Assembly: GCA_000349905.1 (NCBI GenBank) | Contig: KB722736.1 | Span: 3,713,268 to 3,777,267, forward strand | Reading direction: 5' to 3' | DNA from: Volvariella volvacea V23 | Lineage: Eukaryota; Basidiomycota; Agaricomycetes; Agaricales; Pluteaceae | Length of the DNA stretch: 64,000 nt | Shown: piece after piece, positions 1-12,011 of the stretch | Layout: each line of letters opens with the position of its first letter | How positions within the stretch are numbered: position 1 is the first letter of the stretch | The notes under the pieces: generated by a model | What the model saw: the letters and a program-made list of their open reading frames with translations, nothing else | What the model was told of the DNA's origin: nothing | Database searches by the model: none | Program-made: the position numbers and the translations under genes

Positions 1-616
1 CTTCAATGGAGATGCTCAACAACAACGTACCTTCACGATCTTTGCTGATCGTGAATTCTTCCACGAGATCTCTGAACGATTCCACACATTCGCTCAATCA
101 TGGGCTCACATTGAAGGATTCTATGCATTGCACTGCAAGATGCCTATCACTCCTTACATGGTTCAGAAGAGTGCTGAGACTGGTGGTAACGTTCTTGGTC
201 TTGAGGGTATCGAGCAAACCTTATCCAGTACGTCCCAACTCTTGATATCTTTGACCGTTCACAGTATAAATTAATCTATTCGTGTCTAGTCCAATACTTC
301 GGTGTTACTGCCAAGAACCTTGAGGATGCCGACGCACTCTTCGCCGCACACGAAGAATTCGTCGAGAACCTCCGTGAAATTGCTCGCGAGAAGGGTCTCC
401 TCCACCGCTACATGTGCGTATCTATTATATCTTATCCAGTTATTCAATTTAACTCACGTTCCTCCCTACAGTATGTGGAACTACTCCGCATTCAACCAAG
501 CCGTCCTTAACAGCTACGGTCCCGATAATGTTGCATTCTTGCAACAAGTCTCTGCCGCTTACGATCCCACTGGTGCCTTCCAGAGCCTCGTCGGTGGCCA
601 GAAGATCCCTCAGTAA
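1..616 (+). CDS. FAD-linked oxidase (berberine-bridge/6-hydroxynicotine oxidase-like), 3' part
   Basis: Only the C-terminal part of this gene lies in the window; its start is to the left. Visible exons are <1-227, 290-413 and 472-616, separated by GT-AG introns of 62 and 58 bases. The joined frame runs from a stretch with HTFAQSWAHIEGFYALHCK to the stop at 614-616. The end, with a YxMWNYSAFNQAVLNSYG block and an AAYDPTGAFQ block, is the typical C-terminus of fungal FAD-binding PCMH oxidases of the berberine-bridge/6-hydroxy-D-nicotine oxidase group, where a final Asn/Tyr-rich segment closes over the flavin. Such enzymes oxidise alcohols, sugars or secondary metabolites and are often secreted. 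The flavin-binding N-terminus is not visible, so neither covalent attachment nor substrate can be judged. Confidence 0.75.
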
Positions 617-743
617 ATAGAGCACCACCGTGGTTGGCATGGGTAACCAGATGAAATGGTTATCAGATAAATAGATGCTTGTAGAATTACCGATGCCTCC
701 ACCCTCTAGACTTTGTATATACCCCACATTTCCACATTTTTAG

Positions 744-1362
744 TTATATATTTCCGCAATAAAATTGCACAAAATACTCCAGTTCGGCCGCCGTGTAAAG
801 GTTACCTCTCAACGTGAGGTTAGTCAACAGGGGCAAGAATGGGAGTGGGGGTCTTTGCCAATCAAGATCGCACCCTGTGATTGTGAGATGACTAAGGCAA
901 GGCACCGAGTTTTGGAAGAGAGGTACGAACGGGCAGCCCGTAGAGTTAGACCCCTCTAGAGAGAGTTTCTGTATCACTGGCGCTGGTTTGGAGAGTGAGG
1001 AGGACAGGCCAGCCAGCTCCAAAAGATTTGAAATCGATCCCCAGATAACGAGTATGATGACTTTGTGAGAGTGCCAAGGTGAAACTAAGAAACTGACTCT
1101 CTGTAGAAAGAGCGTGTCTACAGGCTACAGAGAGCGGCTGACCTTGAGATCGCTGGATGAGTATGGAAACCCATTCGGTGGTTAAGCAAGGCAGTTGAAT
1201 CAATGTCCATAGTGGCCCATAGGTTATCGCAACGGAGCGCCAGTACCGGCATACACTGGAAAGGGTAATATGCTGCTTGTAGAGTGCAGGTCTGCGACCC
1301 TCAGGAGCACTGATAGCCTGCACCTGGAGCAGTTCCGGCTTTCTGGGGCCAATGTTGCGCAT
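744..1362 (-). pseudogene. F-box-like protein relic, frameshifted
   Basis: On the minus strand one frame carries the LSSVCRYWRSVAITYGPLW block, then W(x)LIQRSQGQPLSVAC, which is the usual start of the large Agaricomycete F-box-like family: F-box C-terminal half, then the first leucine-rich segments. At about 1000-1020 the matching continuation (AGLSSSLSKPAPVIQKLSLEG, then PCLSHLTITGCDL) moves to another frame. No complete F-box motif (LPPEIL-type) or convincing start is visible upstream. I read this as a decayed, truncated copy; an unrecognised intron at the frame change is the alternative. Confidence 0.5.
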
Positions 1363-2026
1363 GGAGTGGGTTGCACATCCCCTTCGAATTCCTCCATAGT
1401 AGTGGTTGCTGGGAAGCAGTGTTGCCTAATCCTAATAAATGACTTGACTTGGTTAAGCGATGTCACCTAATCCTTATTAAGTGACTCGGACTTCGTTAAG
1501 TTCAAGCTCGTCAGTCTCCTCCCTCATCGCCTCATCCGTTGCAAAAAAAACGGTGGGTCGTATTCAGAAGGACTTAGAAGTGAGGGCGAGCGCAGGTCCT
1601 GTATCGGCTTGGGGTTGGGAGCAATTCAAGCTTGAGCAGAATGAAGACATCTCTATCGTGATGCATGATCCATAAAAAGAGCGAATTATTACTTTTGAAA
1701 AAGAAAAAAAGGGCCCAACATAACAATAAAGTAAGGTATCGTGTAGCAATCAAATCAGTCTTCGAGAGATTTCAAGTCAGCGACAAGTCGGAAGAAGTCG
1801 TAGAGTAAGGTTAGGCGGAGGAAGAAGAAACGCGGGTCACCGTGGTTAAGTCATTACACGCCTTGAAGGAAATAAGGAGGGGAATAAGGGAGTGGGGAGA
1901 GTACATTGAATGATGGACATCTCTCTATTGGTATCCAAATTCCATTTGCAGAGTCCATCAGAAAAACCATTACAATCATGCCCTCATGATCCATGGCGCG
2001 AAGCGTTCGTAAGCTGAAGCGTCTTT
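1363..2026. other. Intergenic, nothing recognised
   Basis: About 660 bases between the F-box relic and the 3' end of the hydroxylase gene. Short open frames are present on both strands but none shows family resemblance or splice structure. It probably includes the 3' untranslated region of the hydroxylase gene. Confidence 0.4.
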
Positions 2027-3817
2027 TTATACGGGTAACACAGTATTAAATACCACATCCCAGATTTTACCTAGTCAAACCAACACCATCAACGAGGGAG
2101 AACGAGTGGAATGAGTCGAATCAAGAGACGCACTGGTGACACCGAACCCAAGCTCGAAATTCTTATAGTGATGCGCAAGATGGTATTTCTTCATTTCCTT
2201 GAGGTATTTGGGTAAATTCGTGTGATGAAGGCTACATGCACCAAAACAGATTAACATCCTACAGGGATCAGACATATAACAGGGTACTCACGCGTAATGC
2301 ATGCAGTCATAAACGATGTCTATTCCAGTCGGTAGGAAGAACAGGCAGTCAGTAAATCAAAGAAGACAGAAGGGTGGGGGATGAGAAAGTGGAAGAGCAC
2401 TCACACATCGCAAAAGAACCAGAGATAATCCCATTCGCCATAGGAGTCGGGAACAGCACGTACGCAAGCCTCGTAAAAGGGAACGACAACGTCGCGAACA
2501 AGATAGGTGGCATAACCAATCTCAATCTATCCAAACATAAAGGCAAACTATCAGCACTCCAAACAGACACTAGCATAGTGGCATTCACACTGACCTATCC
2601 ATGGGCAGATAATGATGGATCCCGTGCAACAAAAAGTGAAGAGTCAAAAAGACCGGTCTATCGGGCAACCAATCGTCGATGTGGAACAGGAATCTATGCA
2701 TCCCATATTCGATCAACGTCCAGATCGCGTTTCCGAGCAAAAAGCTCAAGAACGCCTTCACAACGCTTGAGCTTGGGATTTCGGTCAGAGATAGAGTGGT
2801 TCCGATGGGAGCATATGCTGCTGTTGTAAAGTTGGCTGTTGAGAGGGGCCACGATGTGGACGACAGGGAGGCGGCAAAGGCAGGGGGCAGGGGGAATGGG
2901 AGGGAAAGCGGAAGGATGGGGGTGGAGACAAAGGGTGCGACGGAGACGGAGGGGGTAAATTGGAGCACTGAGCGAAGGAAGAGGTAGAACGAGATGGGGG
3001 CCCAGAATAAGGGTATAACCCACCATACCGTGCGGGTTGTGATCTGGTTGGTATATGCAGGTCAGGTGCGTGTGGTTGTATAGGGCCGAGAGAGTACGAA
3101 CCTCAAGGATATCGGGACCAAAAAGTCTAGCTGACTCTGCAAGGTGACGAGGTTGGTGGACTTGCTTCAGGTAATACGATTTACTACGGGGTGTGGTTAG
3201 CGAGTGGAGTCATCGAAGCCGTGGCGATCGGCGGAGGGTAGGGCTTGGCTTAACACAGAAGTATACACACCTAAAATTAGCCTCCCAAACCTGTCTCAAC
3301 AACGGTTTCCTCAAATCCAAGAACTGGTTCTTTTCAAAGTCCTTTGCTTCATCAGTATCGTCTGGATGGAAGTCATCCGTGGCTTCCCAGTCTATTCATG
3401 AGTGATGCGATGTGGTGGTTCCAATCCGCAGCAGTGGTGACGACGACGAGAACAAACAGACAACACCCAAAAAACACATCGGAAAAGCATCAGAGTCCGA
3501 AATTAAATCTGAGAGAGAGAGCACCACAAAAACGACCCACCATCACGAACGATGCTCTCGCCAGTTCCTAGCTTGCCTACCACGTACTCCTCCAGCATCT
3601 CATATGCCGAATCCGAATGCTCGTGTTCCCCCTTGTCCTTCATAATTTCCTCTACGTCCTTGCCTGCCCAGTTCAAAATATAGTCATCACCACCAGGATG
3701 GTCTTTCAAGAACCCGGTGACGTCGTAGACCTTGCCCTTACGTGATATCCAGCAGCTTGATGAGCTGGTGTGGAGTGCAAGGTCTTCATTTGTAAGGATG
3801 CGGAGTCGTCTGGACAT
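2027..3817 (-). CDS. SCS7: Sphingolipid/fatty acid 2-hydroxylase with cytochrome b5 domain
   Basis: Eight exons, complement(2027-2070, 2134-2231, 2292-2319, 2405-2526, 2595-3043, 3102-3183, 3271-3391, 3541-3817), total 1221 bases, 406 residues. The N-terminus is a cytochrome b5 domain with the heme-binding HPGGDDY motif. The linker (DFHPDDTDEAKDFEKNQF) and the QVHQPRHL block are diagnostic of Scs7/FA2H. The membrane hydroxylase domain carries the di-iron His clusters: HRFLFH, HFLLHGIHH, YALHH and HLAHH. The family adds a 2-hydroxyl group to the very-long-chain acyl chain of ceramide in the ER. I chose the ATG at 3817 because an in-frame upstream codon is GTG, not ATG. The 28-base and 44-base 3' exons are easy to miss, but without them the conserved C-terminus KIWDxVFNTVLP is lost. 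Confidence 0.93.
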
Positions 3818-4453
3818 GGCCACAGTGAGGTGGGAAGAGATGGTGCTTTTGATGCCTCAACGAGTGGGTGGGTAAGGATGAAAGATGGAGGCGATGACGA
3901 TGACCGCAGCGCGTAAGCGTGAGATTAAGTATTAGGGTATGTTTTTGCTTGGGCGACGAGTATGGCTTTAACGCGGTTGAATCGGTGATCGCCTGACTCC
4001 AAGGTCTGTATTTTTGAGATCTCAACCCGCAAACTCCCTAACGATGACCACGACGACGTCAAGGAAGGAACCAGACCAGCGAGGCCAGAATGAGCTGGAC
4101 GCAGCACGAGAAACGAGGAACCAGAGACAAAACCCGGTCTCGCCACTTTTTGGCTTTTCGTTTTTCCCTGGGTGTCATATGCCACGTGATGGCTGTGGTT
4201 GGCCAAGTCCACTCGCACCCCTATCACAGGAGCATTGAGGACCGAAAGAAAGGGTGTTGCACTACGCATTTGACGAGGATGGGAGTTGAGCAAACCAAGA
4301 AGATTTTTTTATAGCACATATTAAACCAATAGCAAGGATATTCAATCTGTCTTAGATTATTTAATACGCATGATTACTTAGAGCGTCCTTGGCGGTTGGG
4401 ATTTAAAAATGGCAGGATGTGTAGACGAGGTGCGCTCCAAGCTCCCCCAGCAA
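3818..4453. other. Hydroxylase promoter and 3' flank of xylanase A
   Basis: About 640 bases between the minus-strand start of SCS7 and the stop of xylanase copy A. It should hold the SCS7 promoter (3818 upward) and the 3' untranslated region of copy A. I see no further gene. Confidence 0.4.
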
Positions 4454-6511
4454 CTAACTCAAAGCAGCAAGAATAGCATTGAGGAGTGGCTTGGGTTGGA
4501 AGTTTGCGTCAAACAAGCACGAACCATTCGTCGGAGGACGCCACGAATTCTACAATCCAGATTCACATCAGTTACTACATCCAGTCAAGCACAGCCAGAG
4601 GTTATGGGTTTTCATAGGGAGATGACTTACAGACTCAGTGATAAAAGATGTGATCGATACACATTTAGGTGTGTTAAGGCAAGCATTTAAAACAGCAAGA
4701 TAGTCACTTGTGGCGCATCCTGCTATTTCCAACTCGGTGATGGCAATTTCGGTAACGGAAGAAGCAGCGAGAGTGGTCAAAGCAGCTTGAACACCACTGC
4801 CCCCTCCCGCGCCAAGTTGGGTTTCAGTGCCGATACCGTCAATGAGGGTGTAATCAGAGTTGATTCTGTTGACAAGCGCTACGAGGCCTCGAACTTTGGC
4901 GTTGTTGGAGTCGAGATTGTAATCGTTGATGTACAACCTATAGAAATTGAATATAGGCGTGTAGTTCGTGGGGTTTAGGTACGCACTTAGCTGTGGGGTC
5001 TGCTGACCGCGCAGCTTCGAAGGCGACGGTGATAAAACTCTAGATCGTGAAAGTCCACTTATCGTTATTTATGTAACGTGCAATGAGAACATAACCCACC
5101 TCACCCAACACACGGGAGAAGACGCTGGAGCGGAGACTGCCATCTTCATTCAATATCTCACTAGAATAAAGGTAGTACGATTAGCTGGTTGATAAGGGGC
5201 AGGTCCACTGGTGACATACTTGACGACAACCCACTAGAAATTATAGAAATCCTCATTAGTCCCTTAATCGAGGTGTAAATTATACCTACAGAGTAGAGCT
5301 TGCCCTTATATCGTCCGGCAACGTTGGATATGTGGTTCTGTATCACTGACGTCTATCGGGGGAGGGAAGCAAGTCAGCATACTACACAATTTCAGAAACT
5401 GGTGTGTGAATCCTACCAATATGGCACTATCACCGATGTTGGATACCCAGCTGGGGAGTTGAGAGTGCCAGACTGAGAAAACAGCGTAAATAAACGCGTG
5501 TATCGCATGTACACAGCCAGGAGGGAAGCTTGACGAACCAAGAGCGTAGCCACAAATCAATTTTCCATTACTGGTGGCCCAATTGACCAGCGTGTCGGCG
5601 TTGCCATAGTTAAATTGACCCCTACTGGCTATGGTAGTTGGTCGGTATGTTAAGTCATGTTCTGTGATCACACCTGTCTGCTGCTCACGTTCAATAGCAT
5701 CCCACTAGTAAGGAAATGTGTCAACTAGGAATGACTAGTAAGCATCCTCAATCAAACAGACCAACCTTCATCGAGTTTCCCTACAGGTGTTTTCGATCTG
5801 AATCAGCAAATAATTGCAATATCAAACGAATGCTTACAGGAGTAACTGCGCCAAATGTGGATCTCAAAACCGCGTCTTTTGATAACCACGTTGCTTATTG
5901 AATTTATATATGACGCATGACTCACTAGAAAGATTGAGGGTATTAGGATCGGTAACAGCCCCCCAGAATTTCTTGCCATGAGCCTTGAACTTGGCATCCA
6001 AGCTGCCTGCGGGTGTAGTAGGGGTGGGGCTGATTATGACTGTGCTTGGGAGTGTACTAGTTCCAGATCCCTCAGGCTGGCATCTAGTGCATCAATGATT
6101 GTTAGCCACGACCGGTGTTATATGCTGCATACTGGCAGCTTCAAAGCTGATGCATATAGTACGACTTACTGGTAGTAGAAGTCGTTGATGTGCACACAAG
6201 TTAGTCCAGAATCGCCTACATTCCAAACAAGCAGTAAGCCCTTGGCGTCAACATATCGCTAATGCGAAATTTGGACAAACACTCAGTCTAGAAGTAAAGG
6301 AGTCAGTCAGATGCAAGTAGCAGCGGCCAGTAACTCACAGGTCCGGAGTACCCAATACCACCACCTGTTAGAGAGTTACGCAACGCGTTAGAGGCATCCC
6401 AAGTGCTATGACATCTGTGAGATAGAACGACCCACATTGACCCCATTCTGCGACAGCAGAGACAAGAGGAGCAACCAAGGCGAGAGGAACCAAAATAGCG
6501 ATACTAAACAT
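4454..6511 (-). CDS. GH10 endo-1,4-beta-xylanase with CBM1, copy A
   Basis: Sixteen exons, complement(4454-4549, 4631-4937, 4987-5039, 5100-5160, 5220-5233, 5290-5352, 5417-5472, 5539-5628, 5689-5704, 5766-5780, 5838-5893, 5926-6083, 6170-6215, 6281-6287, 6339-6364, 6436-6511), 1140 bases, 379 residues. Order: hydrophobic signal peptide ending near SAVA, CBM1 (WGQCGGIGYSGP...DFYYQCQ) with four cysteines, a Ser/Thr/Pro linker, then the GH10 barrel. The acid/base Glu is in VVNE and the nucleophile is in ITELEI; WHSQLP is intact. Deviations from the usual GH10 pattern are GNSMK instead of ENSMK, WVVVNE instead of WDVVNE, ETQ instead of (E/Q)TH, and SF instead of VW near the C-terminus. The family cleaves xylan outside the cell. 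The gene should still be secreted and bind cellulose, but its substrate-binding cleft is altered. Confidence 0.9.
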
Positions 6512-6615
6512 TGCGCGAAAGTCCAAGACTAACTCTGAGAGTTAGAGTGGTAAAGGACATCCTGCCATTTAAGACACCTCCACATAGAATCCGCTATGCT
6601 GATTGTAGCATCAAG

Positions 6616-6635
6616 TTTCGACAGGATGTCCCGAC
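6616..6635 (-). promoter_or_regulatory. Shared upstream box of the xylanase array, copy A
   Basis: Read on the minus strand this is GTCGGGACATCCTGTCGAAA, about 105-125 bases upstream of the ATG of copy A. The same core TCGGG(T/A)CAT(C/T/A)(C/T)TGTC(A/G)A lies in front of all six array genes. The binding protein is unknown. Confidence 0.5.
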
Positions 6636-6719
6636 ATCGTGCCCACAGTACCGCATGTAAGATGGAAGCCGCAGCTGCCCGAACGCATAATTTAAGCATA
6701 CCTCTTTTTGTGCACTAGG

Positions 6720-7065
6720 GCTAACTAGGAGCTGACTTCTTGACAGCGGCAGGATGCGACAAGTCATTCCGAGGAACAGTGTAAAGATCACAAAAGCGAC
6801 AGCCGCATCGACGTCACGACTGCGCAGTGCCCCTGAAAGGTAGCTTCTTTAGTTCCTTTTGTCCGCCGTGTAATTTCGTACTGTGGGCTTAAGTCGACTC
6901 GAAGCTGGCATTGACACCGGGCCGGCGACGGCCAGTGAACAACGTTAAAGCGACATACATAGGATCACCCCGCACTCACACGACCTGACTTTGTTTACAG
7001 ACATTCCCCGACATAACCACGAGGAAATCGAAATCGTTCCTGAGATCTAGGAATTTTAATAATCA
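6720..7065 (+). repeat. Array repeat R, copy 1
   Basis: About 340 bases that recur at 10101-10410 and 18842-19145 in the same orientation. Shared landmarks are CGACAGCCGCATCGACGTCA, CCCCTGAAAGGTA, AGTTCCTTTTGTCC and the CACTCACACGA(C/T)C(T/C)GACTT block. Here it lies upstream of minus-strand copy A. No coding frame is evident, so it looks like duplicated distal promoter or spacer DNA. Confidence 0.6.
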
Positions 7066-7737
7066 ATTGACAGCCTGTGCAGATCACTCAATATAGCATA
7101 CTTGACTCGGGGAGTATGTTAGCCCAGTGAACTTGTTCGTCGACGTCAACCAGTTAAGAGAGAATTTTGGAACGAAAATTTTATCAGTTCGATACAACTG
7201 ATTATAATCTCGTCCTTCTCTTCCTAGCCCTGCCTCCACTCTCTTATCTCCGGTTTCAGGGTCCTATTCACTCCCTTGCTCTTTTCAATGGATCCCCTCG
7301 GCCCGAGGTCGACACCCACTCCTTAACCTCCGAGTATCTCCATGCTAAACCTCAACTGCACTCCCGGACATCATGTTTCTGGACCCTCTCATTTTAGTCT
7401 TCATACCCACTCTGGCGCTCACGTAGCCACCTGCTCTCTGAAAGAAATAGACAGGGTGAGAAGGGATTGTATAGAAGATGCACCTCTTCATCACAAGTAG
7501 AAAAAATCGAGTATATCAATGGAAATGCGATCTTGCATTTCATAACACGTCACAGTGTACATACGAAAATTCCATTTATCGGTCAAGGACAGTATCCATC
7601 TTGAAAAGCATCCACTAACTCATACCTGGCCTATTTCAGAACCTCAAATCCACCAATCCTCTCACACTATTAATTATCGTGTGGTGGAGTACAGGATGCA
7701 TAGACAAGATGGACTCCAAAACCCTCGATAAAATAGC
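7066..7737. other. Intergenic between copies A and B
   Basis: Holds the far upstream region of copy A and the 3' flank of copy B. The stretch near 7360-7385 (CATCATGTTTCTGGACC) resembles 10940-10955, so the duplicated unit reaches at least this far. I see no gene. Confidence 0.4.
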
Positions 7738-9850
7738 TCAGAGAATAGCAAGGATATCATTAAAAACTGGCTTGAGCCTGTTGTTGATGTCTAACAAGCA
7801 CGACCCATTGATAACGGGGAGCCACGGATTCTGTGATCCAAAACCACACCATCAGCACATACTCCTTAATCAGTGGTACGAATAACCAAACCCGGCTTAA
7901 GATTAAGGGCTCTAGTAGAGAATAACTCACATTGTCGTTGACACATGGGGTGGAGACAGACACGCATTTCGGTGTATCAAGGCAAGCATTTACAGTGGCA
8001 AGATGGTCAGTTGTGGAGGTGTTCTGCATAACCATGTTGGTGATGGCAATTTCTGTGGCGGAAGAAGCTGCAAGGGTAGTCAAGGCAGCTTGAATACCAC
8101 TGGCCCCATCAACGAGGCGGTCAACTTCAACACCAATACCGTCGATGAGGGTGCCACCAGAGTTAACCCTGTCGACAAGGTCCACGAGATCTTGGAGCTT
8201 GGCGTTATTAGAATCGAGACCGAAGTCATTTATGTATAGCCTGCCGGAATGCGCCATAAGGGCAATTGTATGCAATTTTTGAATCGAGGTACTCACTTGG
8301 CTGTGGGGTCTGCTGCACGCGCAGCTCTGAAGGCGATAGGGATAAAGTTCTAGACCCATCAGGGCGCGTTAATCAATGTGTGTGTGGCATACAGCGAGAA
8401 CACAACACACCTCACCCAACACACGAGAGAAGACACTGGGGCGGAGGGTGCCATCTACGTTCACCGCTTCACTAAACGGAGGTGTTAGGATTAATTGATT
8501 GACGAAACAGAACAAGACCCCTGGTAGCGTACTCGACGACAATCCACTAAAAATCATAAAAATTCATGCTCTATTAGTCCCTCAATCAGATGACTCACAG
8601 AGTAGAGCTTGCCACTATACCGTCCTACGACATTGGATATATGATCCTCTATCACTGATGTCTATTGAGGGAGAGGAACAAGTCAGCATACTGTACAACT
8701 TCAGAAACGAATGCGTCTATCCCACCAATGTGGCACTATCATTGATGCTGGACACCCAGCTTGGGGGTTGAAAGCGCCAGGCTGAGAAAACAATATCAAC
8801 AACCATGTGCGTTGCATATACAAACCAGAAGGAAATTCGACGTACCAAGAAGATGACCACAAATCAACTTGCGATTACTGATGGCCCAATCGACCAGCCT
8901 ATCGGCGTTCCCGTAATTGAATTGACCCCTACTGGCTGTGGCGGTGGTCGGGTGGTTTATTCGTTCATATTCTGTTGATGACGTCGATGTGCGACTCACG
9001 TTCTATGTAATCCCACTAGTAAAATAGTGCACCAAATGGGAGTGGCTGATGAGCATCATCAATTAAACTGACGAACCTTCATAGAGTCTTCCTGTGGGTG
9101 TTTTCATCTGAATCAGTCAACGGTTACAATATTGAACAAGGGCATAGAAAAAGCTTACCGGAGTAATTGCACCGCATTCGGCCCTTATGCCCAAGGCATC
9201 AGCTCGCTAAAAAATGCCGCATATCAAAACCACAGAAACTGTCGAGCGCGCTTCAAATGACTTACCCTGAGTGTTGAGGATAATTGGGTCGGTATTAATT
9301 CCCCAGAATTTCTTTCCATGAGCCTTAAATCGGTTATCCAGGGTGCTAAGCAATGTAGGTGTAGGGCTGGGGCTAGTAATCGTGCTGCCTGTAGTTGGGA
9401 GTTCTGTGCCAGTTCCGACTTTCTGACATCTGATGCATTTGTTATTGTTAGCCACGACAGATGCTACACAATACACCTTCCAAGCTGCCGTGGGCAGTGC
9501 TGCTAGCACTCACTGGTAGTAATAATCCATGATGGGTACACAAGTCAGTCCGGAATCGCCTGCAATCCAACAATATGTGAGCCTTTGGGTGTACCAATAA
9601 ACCTTGAACGAACACTCAGTCTAAAGTTAGAGGAGGAGCATATCAATTGGGGATGACAGCACCAAATAGCCAAGTCAACTTACGGGACCAGTGTACCCAA
9701 TACCACCACCTGTAGAGGCACGAGGTTAGAGATACGTCGAGTGCTACAATCTGTGTGAGATGGGTGAAACGCACATTGACTCCATTCTGGGACAGCAAAG
9801 ACAAGAGGAGCGACCAAGGCGAGAGGAAGCAAAATAGAGACCCTCAACAT
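7738..9850 (-). CDS. GH10-like protein with CBM1, copy B, nucleophile lost (probable pseudo-enzyme)
   Basis: Sixteen exons, complement(7738-7830, 7931-8240, 8297-8349, 8411-8471, 8533-8546, 8599-8661, 8726-8781, 8846-8935, 9000-9015, 9077-9091, 9159-9202, 9266-9429, 9514-9559, 9614-9620, 9684-9709, 9775-9850), 1134 bases, 377 residues, with no internal stop and canonical splice ends throughout. Signal peptide (LPLALVAPLVFAVP), CBM1 (WSQCGGIGYTGP...YYYQCQ), linker and GH10 fold are all present. The nucleophile motif ITELDI is replaced by ITNMVM, WHSQLP by WRFQPP, VVNE by VVDE, and the ETHLxAGG loop by VDRLVDG. The candidate acid/base Glu remains. The product should be secreted and bind cellulose but cannot retain by the GH10 mechanism. 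Either it has a non-catalytic role or it is young and decaying. Confidence 0.85.
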
Positions 9851-10000
9851 TGCGAAAACCCTCTGGACTAACTCTGGGGGTTGTTGGACTTGGCGACACG
9901 GTGCCATTTAAGACTCGGTGGAACTTGAACTACCACTGTTCTATGATCTCTGATCGCACTGTTCCACATAGAACCCGGTATGATGTATGAGATAACGACT

Positions 10001-10019
10001 TTCGACAGAATGACCCGAC
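10001..10019 (-). promoter_or_regulatory. Shared upstream box of the xylanase array, copy B
   Basis: On the minus strand GTCGGGTCATTCTGTCGAA, 150-170 bases upstream of the ATG of copy B. It matches the boxes before the other five array genes. Confidence 0.5.
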
Positions 10020-10100
10020 ATTGTGCCTAGAGCACAACATATGAGATAGAAGTCATGCTGTTCGAATGTACAATTGAAGCTCAACTGTTTCTGGTCACTA

Positions 10101-10410
10101 GCGCTGATTAGCGCCGACTTCTTGACATCGGCAGGATAGGACAGCTGATATGAGAAGCAGCGTGAGGATCATAAAAGTGACAGCCGCGTCGACGTCGTGG
10201 CTGCGGAAGCACCCTGAGAGGTAAACTCTCTCGAGCTCCTTTTGTCCCCCGTGTGCGTTGGTACTGTGGGTTTACGACACTGGCATTGACAGCACCCTGA
10301 GTGAATAATATCCAAGCGACACAGAATCACTCACACGAACTGGTTTTTCTCATAAGCATTCCCCGACATAACCACGAGGATGCTGTTCCTGAGATCCAAG
10401 GATTCGAATG
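10101..10410 (+). repeat. Array repeat R, copy 2
   Basis: Second copy of the 300-340 base spacer repeat, with the landmarks TGACAGCCGCGTCGACGTCG and CTCCTTTTGTCCCCCGTGTG. It lies upstream of minus-strand copy B in the same relative position as copy 1 has to gene A, so gene plus upstream DNA were duplicated together. Confidence 0.6.
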
Positions 10411-11993
10411 ACATATGCACATACCAGTGCAGATCAATTAATATGGCATGTCCAATTCAAAGAATACGTTGACTTGGTGAGCTTGTTCGCTTCGGATGTC
10501 AGGCGGTTAAGCGGGAAAAGAGGTACTGTCGATTCAAAGGAGGAATTGGCCACAACATCTATAGTCTGACGGAGTTTGAAGGAGTTGCACGAGTAATGTC
10601 AAAATACGTAGGTGGTTTCACTGGCACTGGTCTATTAGTTATCTAATAAGTGGTTGAATCACGGAAACTTGCGCGAACTCATCTTCAAGTTGTCTTCAGC
10701 AGTGAGCAACGGCAAACTGTGCAGATTCGAGCGCAGCATTGCTGAGCTGGAAGGTGGCGTCGATTGATCCCACGGCATTTATGGTGCTCGTATACGGACC
10801 CTGTCTCTTCTGTTACAAAGTAATTCTGCATCCCTTCATCGCAATCCCGAGGTCCTCAACGCCCTTCACTCAAGCTTAATACCCTCAACGCATCTCCAAG
10901 AATCAACGCCTACTCTGTGATCTTTCCAATAGGTCCCGGCGCATCATGTTTCTACTTCTTGCCCCGTGTCTGTCTTTATGGCATGTCCTAGGTACATTCA
11001 CTACACGAGTGAGTGGCAATCAGTATTAAAGAGAATCACCATGGTGAGAGATACAAATCTGAGGATCTATATCATCCCCCATAATGCGCCGCCCGACATC
11101 CTCCCTTTATGATTATTCTCTTCCTGTCCTCCAGGCATTACCCGAAATTGTGGCCACCACTAGCGCCCTTTATTGTTCTTGTGCGCATACTGCCACGTGC
11201 CGACCTCCTCTTCGCATTCCTGACTATGGGACGTTTTATATCTGGGCTAGGAAGGGGTTCTAACAGATTGGGTCAGTAAGTCGGAAGAGAAAGCGGCGGA
11301 AAAGTGACTGAATGGATGGCGTACGTCTCCGACCACGGAGTGTGATATCCTGTAACACATGGAGATACGCTTGCTTAGTTCGCATATGGTGTGGACCTCC
11401 ATATCGAAACAACCATACAACGCACAGTTATACCAGCTTCAGCCGACGCTTGAGTAACAATGAAGAAGACATTTCTTCCTCGTCTATGAGATTTTCTAAC
11501 TCCCCGGGCCGCCTGCACCCAAACCGCCCCATCACTTCTCTATCTCAAATACACGCAGTGTGGTGTCATCACAGTTCGCCTTAGTCAACGCTTCACCACT
11601 CGTCGATGCAAACAATTGAATGCACAAAAAAAATAGTGCTGCAAGGAAAGAAATAGTGCTACATCATGGCCCACGCTCACCCTTTCAAAATATCTGGAAA
11701 GTGGAGCCTCCCTCGGCGTCCCAGTGGGTTGCACATCCAACCCCTCCAGATCAACAGGTCCAATTTCCCGCGCGACTGCACCTGCCCACAGTTTCAATTT
11801 GTATAATGGTTGGGTCTACTGGTGGTATTGAGGACGATACTGGCCTATATAATGCATAAAAAAGACTCAAAAGAAAACAGTGAACACTAGGAAAAGGCGA
11901 AGTTGAACCGTTCATTGGTCATGCATCCCCAGCGGCCTCCGCCTAGCATATCTATGGGCACGAGGCGGCTCCTGCCTTTTCCTCGGAAGCATC
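10411..11993. other. Divergent spacer between minus- and plus-strand xylanase genes
   Basis: About 1.6 kb at the point where the array changes direction. It must hold distal control DNA of copies B and C. The segment 11585-11800 is similar to 15065-15270 upstream of copy D (shared pieces such as GTCAACGCTT, AATAGTGCTACATC against AATAATGCTACATC, and TATCTGGAA). No gene is recognised. Confidence 0.45.
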
Positions 11994-12011
11994 GTCGGGT
12001 CATTCTGTCAA
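11994..12011 (+). promoter_or_regulatory. Shared upstream box of the xylanase array, copy C
   Basis: GTCGGGTCATTCTGTCAA, about 140-157 bases before the ATG at 12151. Similarity to copies D and E extends on both sides (CTCCTGCCTTTTCCTCGG before it, AAGCTAATTCGTGGA after it). A TATA-like TTATATATT follows near 12067. Confidence 0.55.

Noticed and set aside
1368..1384. Short match GTGGGTTGCACATCC shared with 11729-11745
   Set aside because: One 16-base match within 64 kb is compatible with chance and the flanks do not align.
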